Assembly: GCA_000333855.2 (NCBI GenBank)
Contig: CM007329.1
Span: 482,226 to 546,225 of the forward strand
Reading direction: 5' to 3'
Length of the DNA stretch: 64,000 nt
Source of the DNA: Endotrypanum monterogeii
Taxonomy: Eukaryota > Euglenozoa > Kinetoplastea > Trypanosomatida > Trypanosomatidae
Position 1 is the first letter of the stretch. Each line of letters begins with the position of its first letter. The translations under genes were made by a program, and so were the position numbers. The notes under the pieces are model-generated. The model was not told the DNA's origin and did no database searches. It was given only the letters and a program-made list of their open reading frames with translations. Shown piece by piece: positions 41,427 to 51,245 of the stretch.

Positions 41427-42674
41427 TCATTTTTTGCCTCCCCCACTGCTGTGACTCTTCCCGTTGCCCGGGTAGAAACCACCGCCACCGCCACCGCCTC
41501 TGTTATTACTTGAAGTGGCGTTAAAGCGCCTATTTTTATTAGGTGAGCCACTGCGGTGGTGACGCGTTGACCTGTGCGGCACTTTACGTGACGAGCCGTA
41601 CCCGCGACCCCCGCGTTCATCCGGGGAACCATACGGGGCGGGCCCCCCGCTCATCTGATGCATACCGTAGAACGGGGTTGGATGTGGGTATTGCATGCCC
41701 CGCGCCTCTTCTTCAGGTGTGAAGTATCCGAAGGAGTCCTCGACATCTTCACCAGAGCCATCGCTAAACGAGCCGTCCTCCATCATTTCATATAGCTCGA
41801 AGGGCACCTCATCGGGCGACTCGGTATAATAGAAGGAGCTGGGCCCCCCATGAGGGCGATGTCGCTTCGCGTTGAACGACTTTCCTCCTCGGCGACGATG
41901 TGGTTTGTTGTCGCTACTCCACCGATTGAACTCCTCCACCACCGCAGCTGCGCTCTCTTTGCCGAGGGCGTTGGCAATAAACTCAAAGCTCTTACCATCT
42001 TGGTACATGTTCACCATCGCCTTCACCTGCTCCTCGGGCCACGTCGTCGACGACGAGTCCTTCCTCCCCGACGACTGTTTCCCATCACTTTGACCGGACG
42101 CCTTTCGTGGTCGTGGGGGATTATCGCGTGGCGGTCTCCATTGGTCGTTGGAGTGGTGAAACCCCTCCCCGCCCATGCTTCGCGCGAAGACGCCTTCCTC
42201 GTTTTGCCGCCTCATCTCCTCCCACATGAGTTCGTACATGAGAGGGTCCATATCCTCGTACCAGGGCTGGTACTCCCGGTCTTGTTTCGTGTAATAGGAC
42301 GACGACGACGATGACGACGACGGGGCCTCACGTGAGCTTGACGTTTGTGTAGCCTCGAACAGGCGCCTGCCGGCCTGGTGAAATTGTTTAACTGTATTAT
42401 ACGCGTCGTTAATGTCCATCATACGGTTTGTGCTTGAGTCCGCAGAGGAGTTGGAGACATCTGGATGATGCTCCTTGGCGAGGTCGCCGTAGCGCTTTTT
42501 CACATCGGACAAGGTAGCGGTGGTTTGAACGCCTAATATCTTGTACGCCTTCCGCACATCGTCCTCCGTCGGGATTGTAGCGCAATGGCGAAGGGCCAAA
42601 GACAAGGGGGTGCCATACAAAGAAGGGCGCGAACGTTCAAACAGACGCACGTGCCATCGGACGACGCCGTGCAT
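41427..42674 (-). CDS. J-domain protein with SANT-like segment and Gly-rich tail
   Basis: From the ATG at 42674 (MHGVVRWHVRLFERSR) the product has 415 residues. The Arg-rich, acid-free N-terminus (1-32) looks like a mitochondrial presequence. Residues 40-100 are a J-domain: RKAYKILGVQTTATLSDVKKRYG, then KEHHPDVS with the essential HPD at 70-72. This would stimulate an Hsp70. A Ser-rich linker follows, then WYEDMDPLMYELMWEEM. Residues 210-252 (TWPEEQVKAMVNMYQDGKSF, IANALGK, EEFNRW) resemble a SANT/Myb helix bundle, with tryptophans at both ends. The tail is rich in Gly, Ser and Arg, ending in a run of Gly. No zinc-finger region is seen, so it is a class III J-protein. Combination with a SANT-like segment is known in other J-proteins but is unusual in a predicted mitochondrial one. 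Confidence 0.85.
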   Translation of the reverse strand: MHGVVRWHVRLFERSRPSLYGTPLSLALRHCATIPTEDDVRKAYKILGVQTTATLSDVKKRYGDLAKEHHPDVSNSSADSSTNRMMDINDAYNTVKQFHQAGRRLFEATQTSSSREAPSSSSSSSSYYTKQDREYQPWYEDMDPLMYELMWEEMRRQNEEGVFARSMGGEGFHHSNDQWRPPRDNPPRPRKASGQSDGKQSSGRKDSSSTTWPEEQVKAMVNMYQDGKSFEFIANALGKESAAAVVEEFNRWSSDNKPHRRRGGKSFNAKRHRPHGGPSSFYYTESPDEVPFELYEMMEDGSFSDGSGEDVEDSFGYFTPEEEARGMQYPHPTPFYGMHQMSGGPAPYGSPDERGGRGYGSSRKVPHRSTRHHRSGSPNKNRRFNATSSNNRGGGGGGGFYPGNGKSHSSGGGKK

Positions 42675-43653
42675 GATGCCAGGTAGTCGAAAATTATTGG
42701 ACACCGTGGCACGCCCTCCTGCCGTCACGCCGTTGGTGCGTAATTTTTGGTATCCCAAGAAAAAAAAGGACAAAGAATCCGCTGCGTGCCTCAATCGATA
42801 GCGGGCAGCAACACAGTGTAGGACTGTGTAGCAATTGTTGCACCTACCGTAGCTGTCACAACAACAAGTGTGATGAGCTCGGCGCCAGTAACAACAACAG
42901 AAAAAAAAAGGAATAGGGAAGGCACCGTAGCAGTCACTAACTTGTCTCCTAGGCAAAGCCGAGACGAGAGAACACTTACACGAGCACGTATCAAGACGTA
43001 ATCAGCGGTATCTTCGTCTCTGTATGGGCCTTTGTTGCAACTCACTGGTGAGACGAGTAGGATATGAGTTAAGATTTTAGCATGGGGAACAGGAGACGTA
43101 ATATACACTGTTACGCGCTGAGAAGAAATCGTAAGATGAAGGAAGACCAAAGCGGAGAGAATTTAGTGTAGACAAGAAAATAACGCCGACTGTCGGTAAA
43201 GTTGACCCTTCCCCCTACTCCTCTCCGAGGATAAAAATGTCGCCTCAGCGGGCGTACATGCACGCCTGCGCAGATATGTAGAAAAAGAACTCTTGCTCCG
43301 CTAGTTTTGTGTGTGTGCGTTTGTGTGATGGCTTTTCCTCTCTGTATACGGCAGAAAGAACATCTGAATTGCGAGAAGCCCCTCCCCTTCACCTCAGACA
43401 TTTTTTTTTCAAAAACGAAACAGAAGCAGTAGCCCACATCCAACGGCTACTTTGTTTCGGACACATGCAAAAAAAAAAAGAATAACAATAAGCTGCTTGA
43501 AGCATGAAGAGGTCACGGAAGGCGCAGCGCAACACCGCCTGTACCCATTCCCCTTCCCTCGATTTCACCGCTGAGGGCACGACACCCTTTTCGATACTTT
43601 CGACCACATTATGTCCTATTTTCGGCTGAGGAACAAATCCTCTTACCGCGAGA
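42675..43653. other. Intergenic: no gene seen
   Basis: Contains poly-A (about 42901-42909 and 43470-43479) and a T-run (43401-43409). Frames of about 90-120 codons are Phe/Ser/Cys-rich and not accepted. Confidence 0.55.
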
Positions 43654-44049
43654 CTAGAGGTCATCCTCCAACTGGCCCTGCGTTGATTCCAAGTACTCTG
43701 AGAACTTGGCGTTCAGGTAAACAGCAGACACGTAGCCATTCCCTACCAAGTAAGCCGTAGCAGCCGCAGCACGGCTCCCATTAGTGGCGTACACAAGAAT
43801 TCGGTCCATAAAACGTGGCTTCTGCACGGCATACTTCTTTCGAAAGTCAGTGTCCCACATCCGCATCGACGCATCGAGGTCTCTGAAATGGACTACCAAA
43901 GCGTGGGGAAGCGGGGCCACGGTTTTCACTTCGAAATCCTCACGTACATCCAGGAGATACAGCCTGCGAGTGTCTCCGGACTTGAGCGCACGCACCACCG
44001 CCTGGGCTTCGTAAACATTAAAAGGGTGTGTGAACTCTGGCAGCGACAT
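43654..44049 (-). CDS. Rhodanese-like protein 1, lacking the catalytic cysteine
   Basis: The 131-residue single-domain protein follows the rhodanese fold: LYLLDVREDFEVKTVAPLPHA (30-50, the CH2A-like DVR motif) and RILVYATNGSRAAAATAYLVGNGY (83-106). In active sulfurtransferases the loop begins with Cys (YCxxGxR); here it is YATNGSR, so the nucleophile is replaced by Ala. It is probably a non-catalytic, regulatory or binding version. The acidic end (QGQLEDDL) is unusual. It is the last of three rhodanese genes transcribed in a row, each separated by 0.7-1.1 kb. No signal peptide or span is evident. Confidence 0.8.
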   Translation of the reverse strand: MSLPEFTHPFNVYEAQAVVRALKSGDTRRLYLLDVREDFEVKTVAPLPHALVVHFRDLDASMRMWDTDFRKKYAVQKPRFMDRILVYATNGSRAAAATAYLVGNGYVSAVYLNAKFSEYLESTQGQLEDDL

Positions 44050-44309
44050 CGGGAGATGGGAAATGATTACGGTGCTTTGTTGGTTGTGTTAATAAGTAAG
44101 TGAAACGTCTTTTGAGTGGTGAGAGTAGAGCGCTTTTCTACAGGACGCCATGCAAGCAAGGAATGGGAGCGACGGCGCTCCTCGAACGTTTTGCAATGGC
44201 ACAAACCCCTGTGCAACGACAGAAGTACACACAGAGCACGTTATGGGGAAAAAGGAGGAGCTAATTATGTTCGTATTTGGTGTAACTAAGGAGATTACGC
44301 TCTCAGTAG

Positions 44310-44346
<37 letters not shown>

Positions 44347-44770
44347 TCGAAATAGGACACAGAAAGGGAATGAAAAACAGAAAGATGCTGAGGTGGAACG
44401 CCTCTACCATGCTGAATAAAGTCCCACAGCACAGAAGACAGCCAGACGAGCTCGTGCGCCCATCTGCGAAGGTGCAGGATTCCTTCCCCACCCACCCCCC
44501 GGCGAAACGACCTGCGGGTGTACGTGCAACTCTGGGGAAGCAATGAAAAGCCGCTAGGGACTTTTCGCCACATCACACATCAACACACAGACCTAGCGCG
44601 CACACACGACAATATTGAAAAGCTTGACCACTCCCTTATACACAAAAAATATCATTTGATTGAGCGACCACAAAAGAGCGAACAGTATTTTAGCTACTGT
44701 GAAAAATGCAGGAGATGGTATTGCACACACTTCAGCTAGTAGGTGCCCTCTTCAAAATACGTTACCTACG
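44050..44770. other. Intergenic: TA repeat
   Basis: A TA run at about 44311-44343; otherwise no gene seen. It forms the spacer between rhodanese genes 1 and 2. Confidence 0.6.
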
Positions 44771-45211
44771 TCAAGTTGGCGGGAGCACCGGTGTTGTTGC
44801 ACAAGTGCTTGGTGTTCCGTATACCTGAGACCACTGCGCCCAGCTGCCTGAGAAATTATGAGCGTTTTCAAAGCCCAATTCCTCTGCCAACTCGCATGCT
44901 ATACCCGAGCGGATGCCGTGAGCGCAGTAGAAGACGATCTGGGTCAATCCTCGAACAGGGCGAGCGCCTCCAAAAAAGAATGCAAACTCCTCATCTTCCA
45001 GGATACTTTCGGGGCACAAAACATCACGCAGAACCGGTAGCGGAACGTTAATCGCGGTAGGAATCAACCCCGTTTTTTCCACCTCAGCAGTTGATCGTAC
45101 ATCAACGAGTTGATAGCTGCGAACAGCATCACTTCCCCTTTGTTTAGCTTCTACAAGTTTCGCCACCTGATCAATGCTGAAGAAGTGAAAGAGGCCCCAA
45201 GTTCGCCTCAT
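44771..45211 (-). CDS. Rhodanese-like sulfurtransferase 2
   Basis: From the ATG at 45211 (MRRTWGLFHFFS) the product has 146 residues; a 16-codon upstream extension has no ATG. The rhodanese landmarks are YQLVDVRSTAEVEKTGLIPTA and FYCAHGIRSGIACELAEELGF, with the catalytic Cys in place, and the closing GSWAQWS motif. Active rhodaneses transfer sulfane sulfur to thiophilic acceptors or act in thiolation and arsenate-type detoxification. A FFFGG insertion before the active loop is unusual. A short positively charged N-terminus might direct mitochondrial import, but this is uncertain. Similar to gene 3 in its GSWAxWS ending. Confidence 0.85.
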   Translation of the reverse strand: MRRTWGLFHFFSIDQVAKLVEAKQRGSDAVRSYQLVDVRSTAEVEKTGLIPTAINVPLPVLRDVLCPESILEDEEFAFFFGGARPVRGLTQIVFYCAHGIRSGIACELAEELGFENAHNFSGSWAQWSQVYGTPSTCATTPVLPPT

Positions 45212-46269
45212 CGTTGTCGACACGTACCTCAACGAGTGACGAGAACCAGATGAGGCCAAGGGAACACACTAGTCCGCCCACAGTAACCCGAGTGCCTGCT
45301 GTACTTGGGCGGTGAATATGCCACAGTTTCGTGAAAAACAGAGAAATGAGGATACGGAAAGGAAGATAGCCCAGGTCAGTGAGCTGGCAGAATTCGCCGT
45401 TGTGTCAAACCACAGAAGGTATGGCGCAACACGCACCGTCCCCGCACCGAGCTGAAGCATGTACAAGAGGATCAACAGCAGGTGCAACAAACAGAAAAAG
45501 GAGTGAGACAAAAAAAAAGCAAAAAGCAGTGCAGTGGACTAAAGAAAACAAGAGGCAACAGATTCGTCCAAGGACTCATCGTTAATCAGTCAGGGTCGGG
45601 AAGGGAGCGACACGCACCAACGCCTTTGGCTTGTGTGCTCACGATAGCATGGTCCTCATATTTACACTAGTTGTAGTGCAATCAAGACATCATTGTGATA
45701 TATTTACTATACAGGGAAGTAGAGACGGAAAAACTCTCGATCCACGTGCACATCCGTCCTTCTTCTCATCAAAGTACACGTCGCTGAGGAAAGCGATGAG
45801 TGGAATCAATCGGTTGTACTCTTCCACACGCTTTGCCTATTCAAGTCGTATGTAAAAATATCTGCCGTCTTCTCCCCTAGACCGCCCCAAATAAAAAAAT
45901 AAAACGGTTATCAAGAGAAGTACTGATGTGGAGACGCCAAAAACTTTTCGAAAAAAAGGCGACCTCGAGTCGGTGACTCGTGGGAGAAAAAAAAAAAGCG
46001 GGGGTGAGGGTGGGGAGCGGTGTTCGAAGCTCAAGTTATTGAGCATTATCCCGCTTTTTGGACTGTAATAAAGATCACTTTTTGCACACACACATACGAG
46101 GTGAAGTCCTCATATTATTGGCACCCGCTACTTGGCCACCATTTGAGAGTGGGTAGAAACCTTTGTGACGGTGGAAGGGGGGTCTGCAGTCGATCTAAGG
46201 AATCCAGCTTTGACTGCTAACCAACTTTGCCGTGCACATTGGCTGGCGAGAGAACAGTGAGGCGCTCAT
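45212..46269. other. Intergenic between rhodanese genes 2 and 3
   Basis: No gene accepted. A-runs (about 45510-45520 and 45988-45999) and mixed sequence only. Confidence 0.55.
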
Positions 46270-46629
46270 TTACCTATGCAGTGTTTCGCTCTCCGACCAC
46301 TCCGCCCAACTGCCAGGGTACACATCAACATTGGTGTACCCTCCGGAGTGAAGTAGGGCAGCAGCCGTTTCAGCCCGCATGCCCCGAAGGCAGTAAGTCA
46401 CCACGCGGTCTGTCACCAAAGGCTTGCGCGCATTGTACTTGTTCTGGAACTCGTCGACCGAAAGCTTAAGCGCAGCCTCAAGCTGGTCGAGAGGTACATT
46501 TATGGAGGTCGGAATGGCACCCCCCGCCACCTCATCGGATCCACGCACGTCCAGGATGCACGTATGATGATCGCCCACCTGCACCTTCGTCACCAGGGCT
46601 TTCATGGCGGTATAAGTCAAGCGCTGCAT
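46270..46629 (-). CDS. Rhodanese-like sulfurtransferase 3
   Basis: The 119-residue single-domain rhodanese starts at the ATG at 46629 (MQRLTYTAMKAL). Landmarks are CILDVRGSDEVAGGAIPTS with the family's DVR loop and VVTYCLRGMRAETAAALLHSGGY with the catalytic Cys, followed by VDVYPGSWAEWS. The active loop C-L-R-G-M-R is consistent with a working sulfurtransferase. It is the first rhodanese transcribed after the JBP1 3' flank. Upstream in-frame codons are Cys/Phe-rich and excluded. Compact single-domain size and the shared GSWAxWS ending show close relation to gene 2. Confidence 0.88.
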   Translation of the reverse strand: MQRLTYTAMKALVTKVQVGDHHTCILDVRGSDEVAGGAIPTSINVPLDQLEAALKLSVDEFQNKYNARKPLVTDRVVTYCLRGMRAETAAALLHSGGYTNVDVYPGSWAEWSESETLHR

Positions 46630-48791
46630 CCTAAACTTCGCTCGGATGGATTCGGTTGTTGACACAGAGCACAGGCAAATAAAGAATAAATTATAAGTTG
46701 ATGGGAGGGGACTGTAAAGTGAAGGATGCACAACTCGGTGCGCTGAAGGAGTGAAGTGAGCTTTGTACGAGTGGTGAGAGGTGTTGTTCTAAGACAATCA
46801 GTATTTTTTTAATGAGAAACGAAATACCACGTAATAAATAAAAACAGACGAAGGCAGAGCAGTGGCTATGCAAACATGTCCACGTGCTCATAGCGCTGGC
46901 GGAATGAGCAGCCGCACGTGACAGGACGCCTCGCGAGCAGGAAATCGGAAAAACCAGCCCCCATGTGGGCACTTGCATATTCCGCTTCCAGAGCCGTGAA
47001 CCGGCGGCGTCAAGCGTATGCCACCTTTGAAATGGCAAATGGAACAGCGCCGAGCAGTTGAAAAAGTCACATGACGGCCTCTCGCCTGTTCCCGCCGCTA
47101 TCTCCGCATCGACTGTTCCCCCAACAGCAATTAGATAAATATATATACAAATATATGTATATATATTTATATATATATATATTTTTTAAGCATCCCTTTT
47201 CTTTCCAAACACGTCACCGTTGGGAACATGAAGCAGCGTGTTCCACGTAGCCAGCTTTCTTGAGCAGCACGTCCGCGCACCTGCGAGTACCCGGAATGAA
47301 GAACAAACGCACACTTACTCCAGCATTTCCACAGACCTCAACACACCACTGACGTAAACAATGCTCTTCTACTGATGTGCAACACAGCGACTTCTCGCCA
47401 GCGCACTCTCCAGCAGAAACTTTCACCTGCGGAGACCAAGGAAGCGAGGATTCGATTTGAAAAGAGGTTAAATCCAGCGACAAAGAAGTCGGGATAAAAA
47501 ATATTTATATAGATATATATATGAATAATAAAAAAGGAGCAGGATAACGCATACATTTCTTACCGTGCTGTGCCGCGAGGGAGCCTCTTTACACACCAAG
47601 GAGGGGGTCTCTTTCCCCTCCTACGATCCAATACTTTCTTCAGCCCCCCTGATCAACCGACACACACCAAATACGGCAGAGTTAAACCTCTAAATCAGTC
47701 GTCTTATCGTCTTCGGTCACTAGATCCACATTCATGTTATAGCGTTTCTCCAAATTCCGTGCAATCACAAAAGATGTTCACGTCCACCAGCTACCGTGCC
47801 AGCATCGAATACTCTCGGCTATCAAGTGCAAGCCGCCAGCCGCCGTCCAGTGGGGCCACGCAACCAAACGCGCTCGTACCGTACTTCCCCGCTCTCTCCC
47901 CAGGCACATGCTTGGGAAGCGGTGCAGGACGGATCTCCACAGTTTGCCTGTCTTTACCCGGGCGAGTCACACCCCGCGTCCCGTTCGATAGCAGAGCAAG
48001 TGGCGTATGCCGTGCAGGGAGCAGGGGAAAGCTTTGCGCATGCCAGATAAGCCCACCGAGAAACCCACACAGCCGCGAGCAACAGTCCTCTACGACCCAG
48101 CACCGCGCACGTGGGCCATACCTCACCCCCAGCCCCCCAACACACCCGCACCTCGTCAGCCAACCCGGCAGGCGGTAGAGGATGCCGCACACACGCGCGC
48201 AAGCAGGGATTGAATCGGTGCGAGCCACCCCCGTGGCCAGCCCACCCATCAGCCCCCGCACGCACACCCCCTGGCAGGGGTCCGTGCACGCAGACCCACA
48301 CACAAACGCGACCGTGCACCGCGCGCGCGCGCGCCATGGATTGGCGCAGAGGGAGAGACCACCACCCCCGTGCTTCTGTGCTCTTGCTGCCGTGGTGTGC
48401 CCAAAGCCCGGGAGACCAGACCCACCCACGACCCTGTGGTTCAAAAGGCGTCTCCCCGCACCGCACAGACCTGCACCCGAGACTCGACCAGGAACCGGAC
48501 TGAGCAGCACCCCTTCGCGCCACTCAACGCAGTCCGTCCAATACAGCGGCGCACCGCGCTAGCCCCCTGCCCCCGCAACTACCGCTACCGACAGCCAGTG
48601 CGGGCATCACAACCCTGGCAACAACTTACAAATAAGTGAGGTAACGGCCAGACCCAGCAGGGGAGAAGCCGACAGCGCACAAGGATGAGGAAGGGCATCG
48701 GAGGCGTTGGGCTCGGCCAGAACGCATTCTGCTGTTGCCCCCTCCCCCCCTCATTGCTCTTCGCTGCCTGTGTGCTGCCAATGCAATTCAC
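46630..48791. other. Intergenic between JBP1 and rhodanese 3
   Basis: Includes 46630-47213 without a gene, a TA-rich stretch (about 47138-47183), the rhodanese-like relic and the 1-kb module copy 2 (both listed separately). Confidence 0.6.
47214..47483 (-). pseudogene. Rhodanese-like relic
   Basis: An 89-codon open frame without an ATG start. Its last third reads VRLFFIPGTRRCADVLLKKAGYVEHA, which lines up with the active-loop helix of rhodanese genes 1 and 3 (G-x-R-x-A-x-x-x-L-x-x-x-G-Y). The expected Cys is missing from the loop (FIPGTR), and no DVR motif or intact first half is found. It lies immediately upstream of the three rhodanese genes, as expected for a decayed fourth member of the array. 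It is short, so chance resemblance cannot be excluded. Confidence 0.4.
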
Positions 48792-48815
48792 TCAGCGCTG
48801 CCCATTTTTAGCGAG
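47802..48815. repeat. 1.0-kb duplicated 3' module, copy 2 (JBP1 end)
   Basis: About 1014 bp matching 36943-37958. On the coding strand it starts within the final codons of JBP1 (CTCGCTAAAAATGGGCAG) and includes the stop and the 3' flank. Identity ends abruptly at both sides: coding bases before LAKNGQR differ fully, and sequence beyond GCATCGAATACTC differs fully. Confidence 0.8.
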
Positions 48816-51245
48816 AGTAGTATGTGAAACGACATGAACGGTTGTGTTCATCGGAGAGCCTTGGAGCTTGCAACGTGCCACACAGCGTGTAGGAATGAGA
48901 GCCTCCAACTCTAGTTTGGTGCGTACTCGAGCTTCTTTCGTCCCGTAAGCCGCCTGATGGAGCAGTTTAAAGAACGATGAAGCGACGTCATCGTATTCGG
49001 AGCGAAGAGCGTCTTTGAGAGTGAAATACTGCCGACACTGAAGATCTGTTTCTACAAGAAAAAGACAGCCGCTGCAACATGCAGCCGCTGAGGCAATGTA
49101 GCTCGAGGCTTTCACGTCGTCCGTGATGCGGCTCAATACATGCTGTAACACCACGAAGTCGTACATCTCTGTAGGGAGGGTGCTGTGGAAGGCAAAGGAA
49201 ATTTGAATTTTTTCCTCCGTAACGCTCTCTGGCAGCGCCAGGTTCCGCTGCTCAGCAGACAAGAGACGACGCACAGCCGGGCTGCTCATCAGACGAATCC
49301 ACTCGGATGAAGACTTCATCTCTCTCGATATTACCGAAGGAGACCCCACACACCCCAACAAGTCTTCGGGACTGGGCAGTACCACGAGGATTCGCACTAC
49401 TCCTTCTGCGTCAGGGAGCTCGTCAGTGTGCACATCCTTTGTTACTTTTTTTGCATGACACGAAGGCTCCGGCCATTTATGTTTTCCGTAATCGACCACA
49501 CAATTCTCCGTTTGATAATCGAAAGTATCATTTGTCAGCCAGTTCGCTCGCTTCTCCTGCGCAGCAAAAAACTTTGAATTTCTGCGCGCTTCTTCGATGC
49601 GCTGCTTGCGCTCTATTCGGCGCTGCTGCTCCTCTGGTGGCATATCTTTGAAGTAGCGTGTACCACCAAAGGTAAAGTCTTTCAGTTTGACGTTTAACTT
49701 GCGAAGCGACATTGCATTGCTCGGCATTTTCAACTCCTCCGTGCACGCGGCATTGAGATATGTTGCATACATGGACCAGAATACCTGCTCCTCCATCGGC
49801 AGAGGCACCTCCTTGTCCAAAAGACCCAGCATCACCTGCTTTGCAACCTCGCAAAGATCAAAAAAGGCTCCGTTCATTTCTGACTTGTTCTTCCACGAAA
49901 AATCTTCTCGGTTGGGGTTAAGCGTAAGCATGTGCTTCCACTCCCTGTCCACCAATCCGAGCCACCTTGCGCGAGACTGTTTCCACATATCCAGCAGCTG
50001 CGCGCTAATACAGTAAGAAAGAAAGTCATCCTCCAGGTACTTCCTCTTTTCAGCTGCGGAGGCCACTGATAGATCCGTCTCGCTAAACCCACCAAGACTT
50101 GAAAAAGGTTTAAGTGTAGTATTGCCACAAGCCTTGACTTTTTCGTCTTCCCCACGTAATGGGATGCCATCCACGGTTGATAGGAGTTCCCCGAACAGAA
50201 CCTCGGCCAGTCGGCTCCCATCTCTGATCAACGCGGCATGCACAATTTTGGATGCCGCTGCACAGTGCCGCAGGCAATAAGCTAGAGTCGGTACACTAAA
50301 CGGTGACAAGGCAATGGGGTAAACGGCGGACGGACGATTCAGATTTGAACCGTTTTCCTTCACCTTTAGGTTGCTCACAGCCGGAGTAAAATTGGGGACT
50401 TGCATTGACTTCTCCAATCGTCTCTGGTACTCCGCATAGCTCGCTGGCTCACCCAGGGAAGAGCGGTAATAAAATACACAGCTCAGTCGCTTCCAGGACT
50501 CTCCTGTTGACTCCACCTCAGTGTTTGAGTGAAAAAGGTGTGAATCGAAAACCATCACATCGCACGGTTGTAACAGAACGTTGATGTGAAAGTCATCAAG
50601 GGTGAGGGCAAGCCCTTTAAACTGCCCGTCAAGACAAGCAATACAGCTGTAGCCAGCGTCAAAGTCACCGGCATCTGTGTGCGAAGCTGTCCGGAAGCGA
50701 GAGTTAATGGTGAGCGTAGAGAAAGGAGTTCCGTGAATGCGCACAACATCGGGAATGGCATCATTTTGTGCGTGCCACTTTTCCGGCGCAACATGCCTGT
50801 AGATCTCGCTGACATAGTCGACAAGAGGGAAAACTGCTGGCCATGCCTCCTCGTGCTCATACGTGAAGGACGTTTTGCGCGACTTGAGCTCCACCGGCGA
50901 CCCTCGATAATCGAAGTACCCGGCGATACCGCTCAGGGGTGACTCACCGCCGAACATGCTGCTCCTGAGTGAGGTACGTACCGCGGCAGGCATAAGCAGC
51001 CTTGCTGCCATAGCTGTCGCGTCTTTTGGCAGCGCCCCTCGAAGCACAACGCCAACAACCTCTCCGCGACCATCCCTGATGGTGCCGCTATCGTAAAAGT
51101 CTAATGCCGAATGTGCGTTATCGTAGAAAGGGTGCGATTTGATGGCATCTGCGTAACTTTCCATCACTCCCTCCGACGTGCGATTGTCCCTCCCGGTCGG
51201 GATATCAAATATCTCGAGCTTGATTTTTTTTGCATCGGGCTCCAT
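48792..51245 (-). CDS. JBP1: Thymidine hydroxylase / J-binding protein 1
   Basis: The 817-residue protein starts at the ATG at 51245 (MEPDAKKIKLEIFD) and matches JBP1, the Fe(II)/2-oxoglutarate-dependent enzyme that oxidises thymidine in DNA to hydroxymethyl-dU, the first step of base J synthesis. The iron ligands are visible: HTD at 189-191 in SHTDAGDFDAGYS and His239 in FDSHLFHSN, with Arg253 just beyond (WKRLSCVFYYRSS) as likely 2-oxoglutarate contact. The central region (about 380-560) is where the J-DNA-binding domain lies in characterised orthologues. Length is near the usual ~820-830. Base J marks transcription termination in Leishmania; JBP1 is nuclear. The C-terminus is odd: its last seven residues (LAKNGQR) and stop are shared with COQ4 through the 1-kb repeat module. 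Confidence 0.97.
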   Translation of the reverse strand: MEPDAKKIKLEIFDIPTGRDNRTSEGVMESYADAIKSHPFYDNAHSALDFYDSGTIRDGRGEVVGVVLRGALPKDATAMAARLLMPAAVRTSLRSSMFGGESPLSGIAGYFDYRGSPVELKSRKTSFTYEHEEAWPAVFPLVDYVSEIYRHVAPEKWHAQNDAIPDVVRIHGTPFSTLTINSRFRTASHTDAGDFDAGYSCIACLDGQFKGLALTLDDFHINVLLQPCDVMVFDSHLFHSNTEVESTGESWKRLSCVFYYRSSLGEPASYAEYQRRLEKSMQVPNFTPAVSNLKVKENGSNLNRPSAVYPIALSPFSVPTLAYCLRHCAAASKIVHAALIRDGSRLAEVLFGELLSTVDGIPLRGEDEKVKACGNTTLKPFSSLGGFSETDLSVASAAEKRKYLEDDFLSYCISAQLLDMWKQSRARWLGLVDREWKHMLTLNPNREDFSWKNKSEMNGAFFDLCEVAKQVMLGLLDKEVPLPMEEQVFWSMYATYLNAACTEELKMPSNAMSLRKLNVKLKDFTFGGTRYFKDMPPEEQQRRIERKQRIEEARRNSKFFAAQEKRANWLTNDTFDYQTENCVVDYGKHKWPEPSCHAKKVTKDVHTDELPDAEGVVRILVVLPSPEDLLGCVGSPSVISREMKSSSEWIRLMSSPAVRRLLSAEQRNLALPESVTEEKIQISFAFHSTLPTEMYDFVVLQHVLSRITDDVKASSYIASAAACCSGCLFLVETDLQCRQYFTLKDALRSEYDDVASSFFKLLHQAAYGTKEARVRTKLELEALIPTRCVARCKLQGSPMNTTVHVVSHTTLAKNGQR

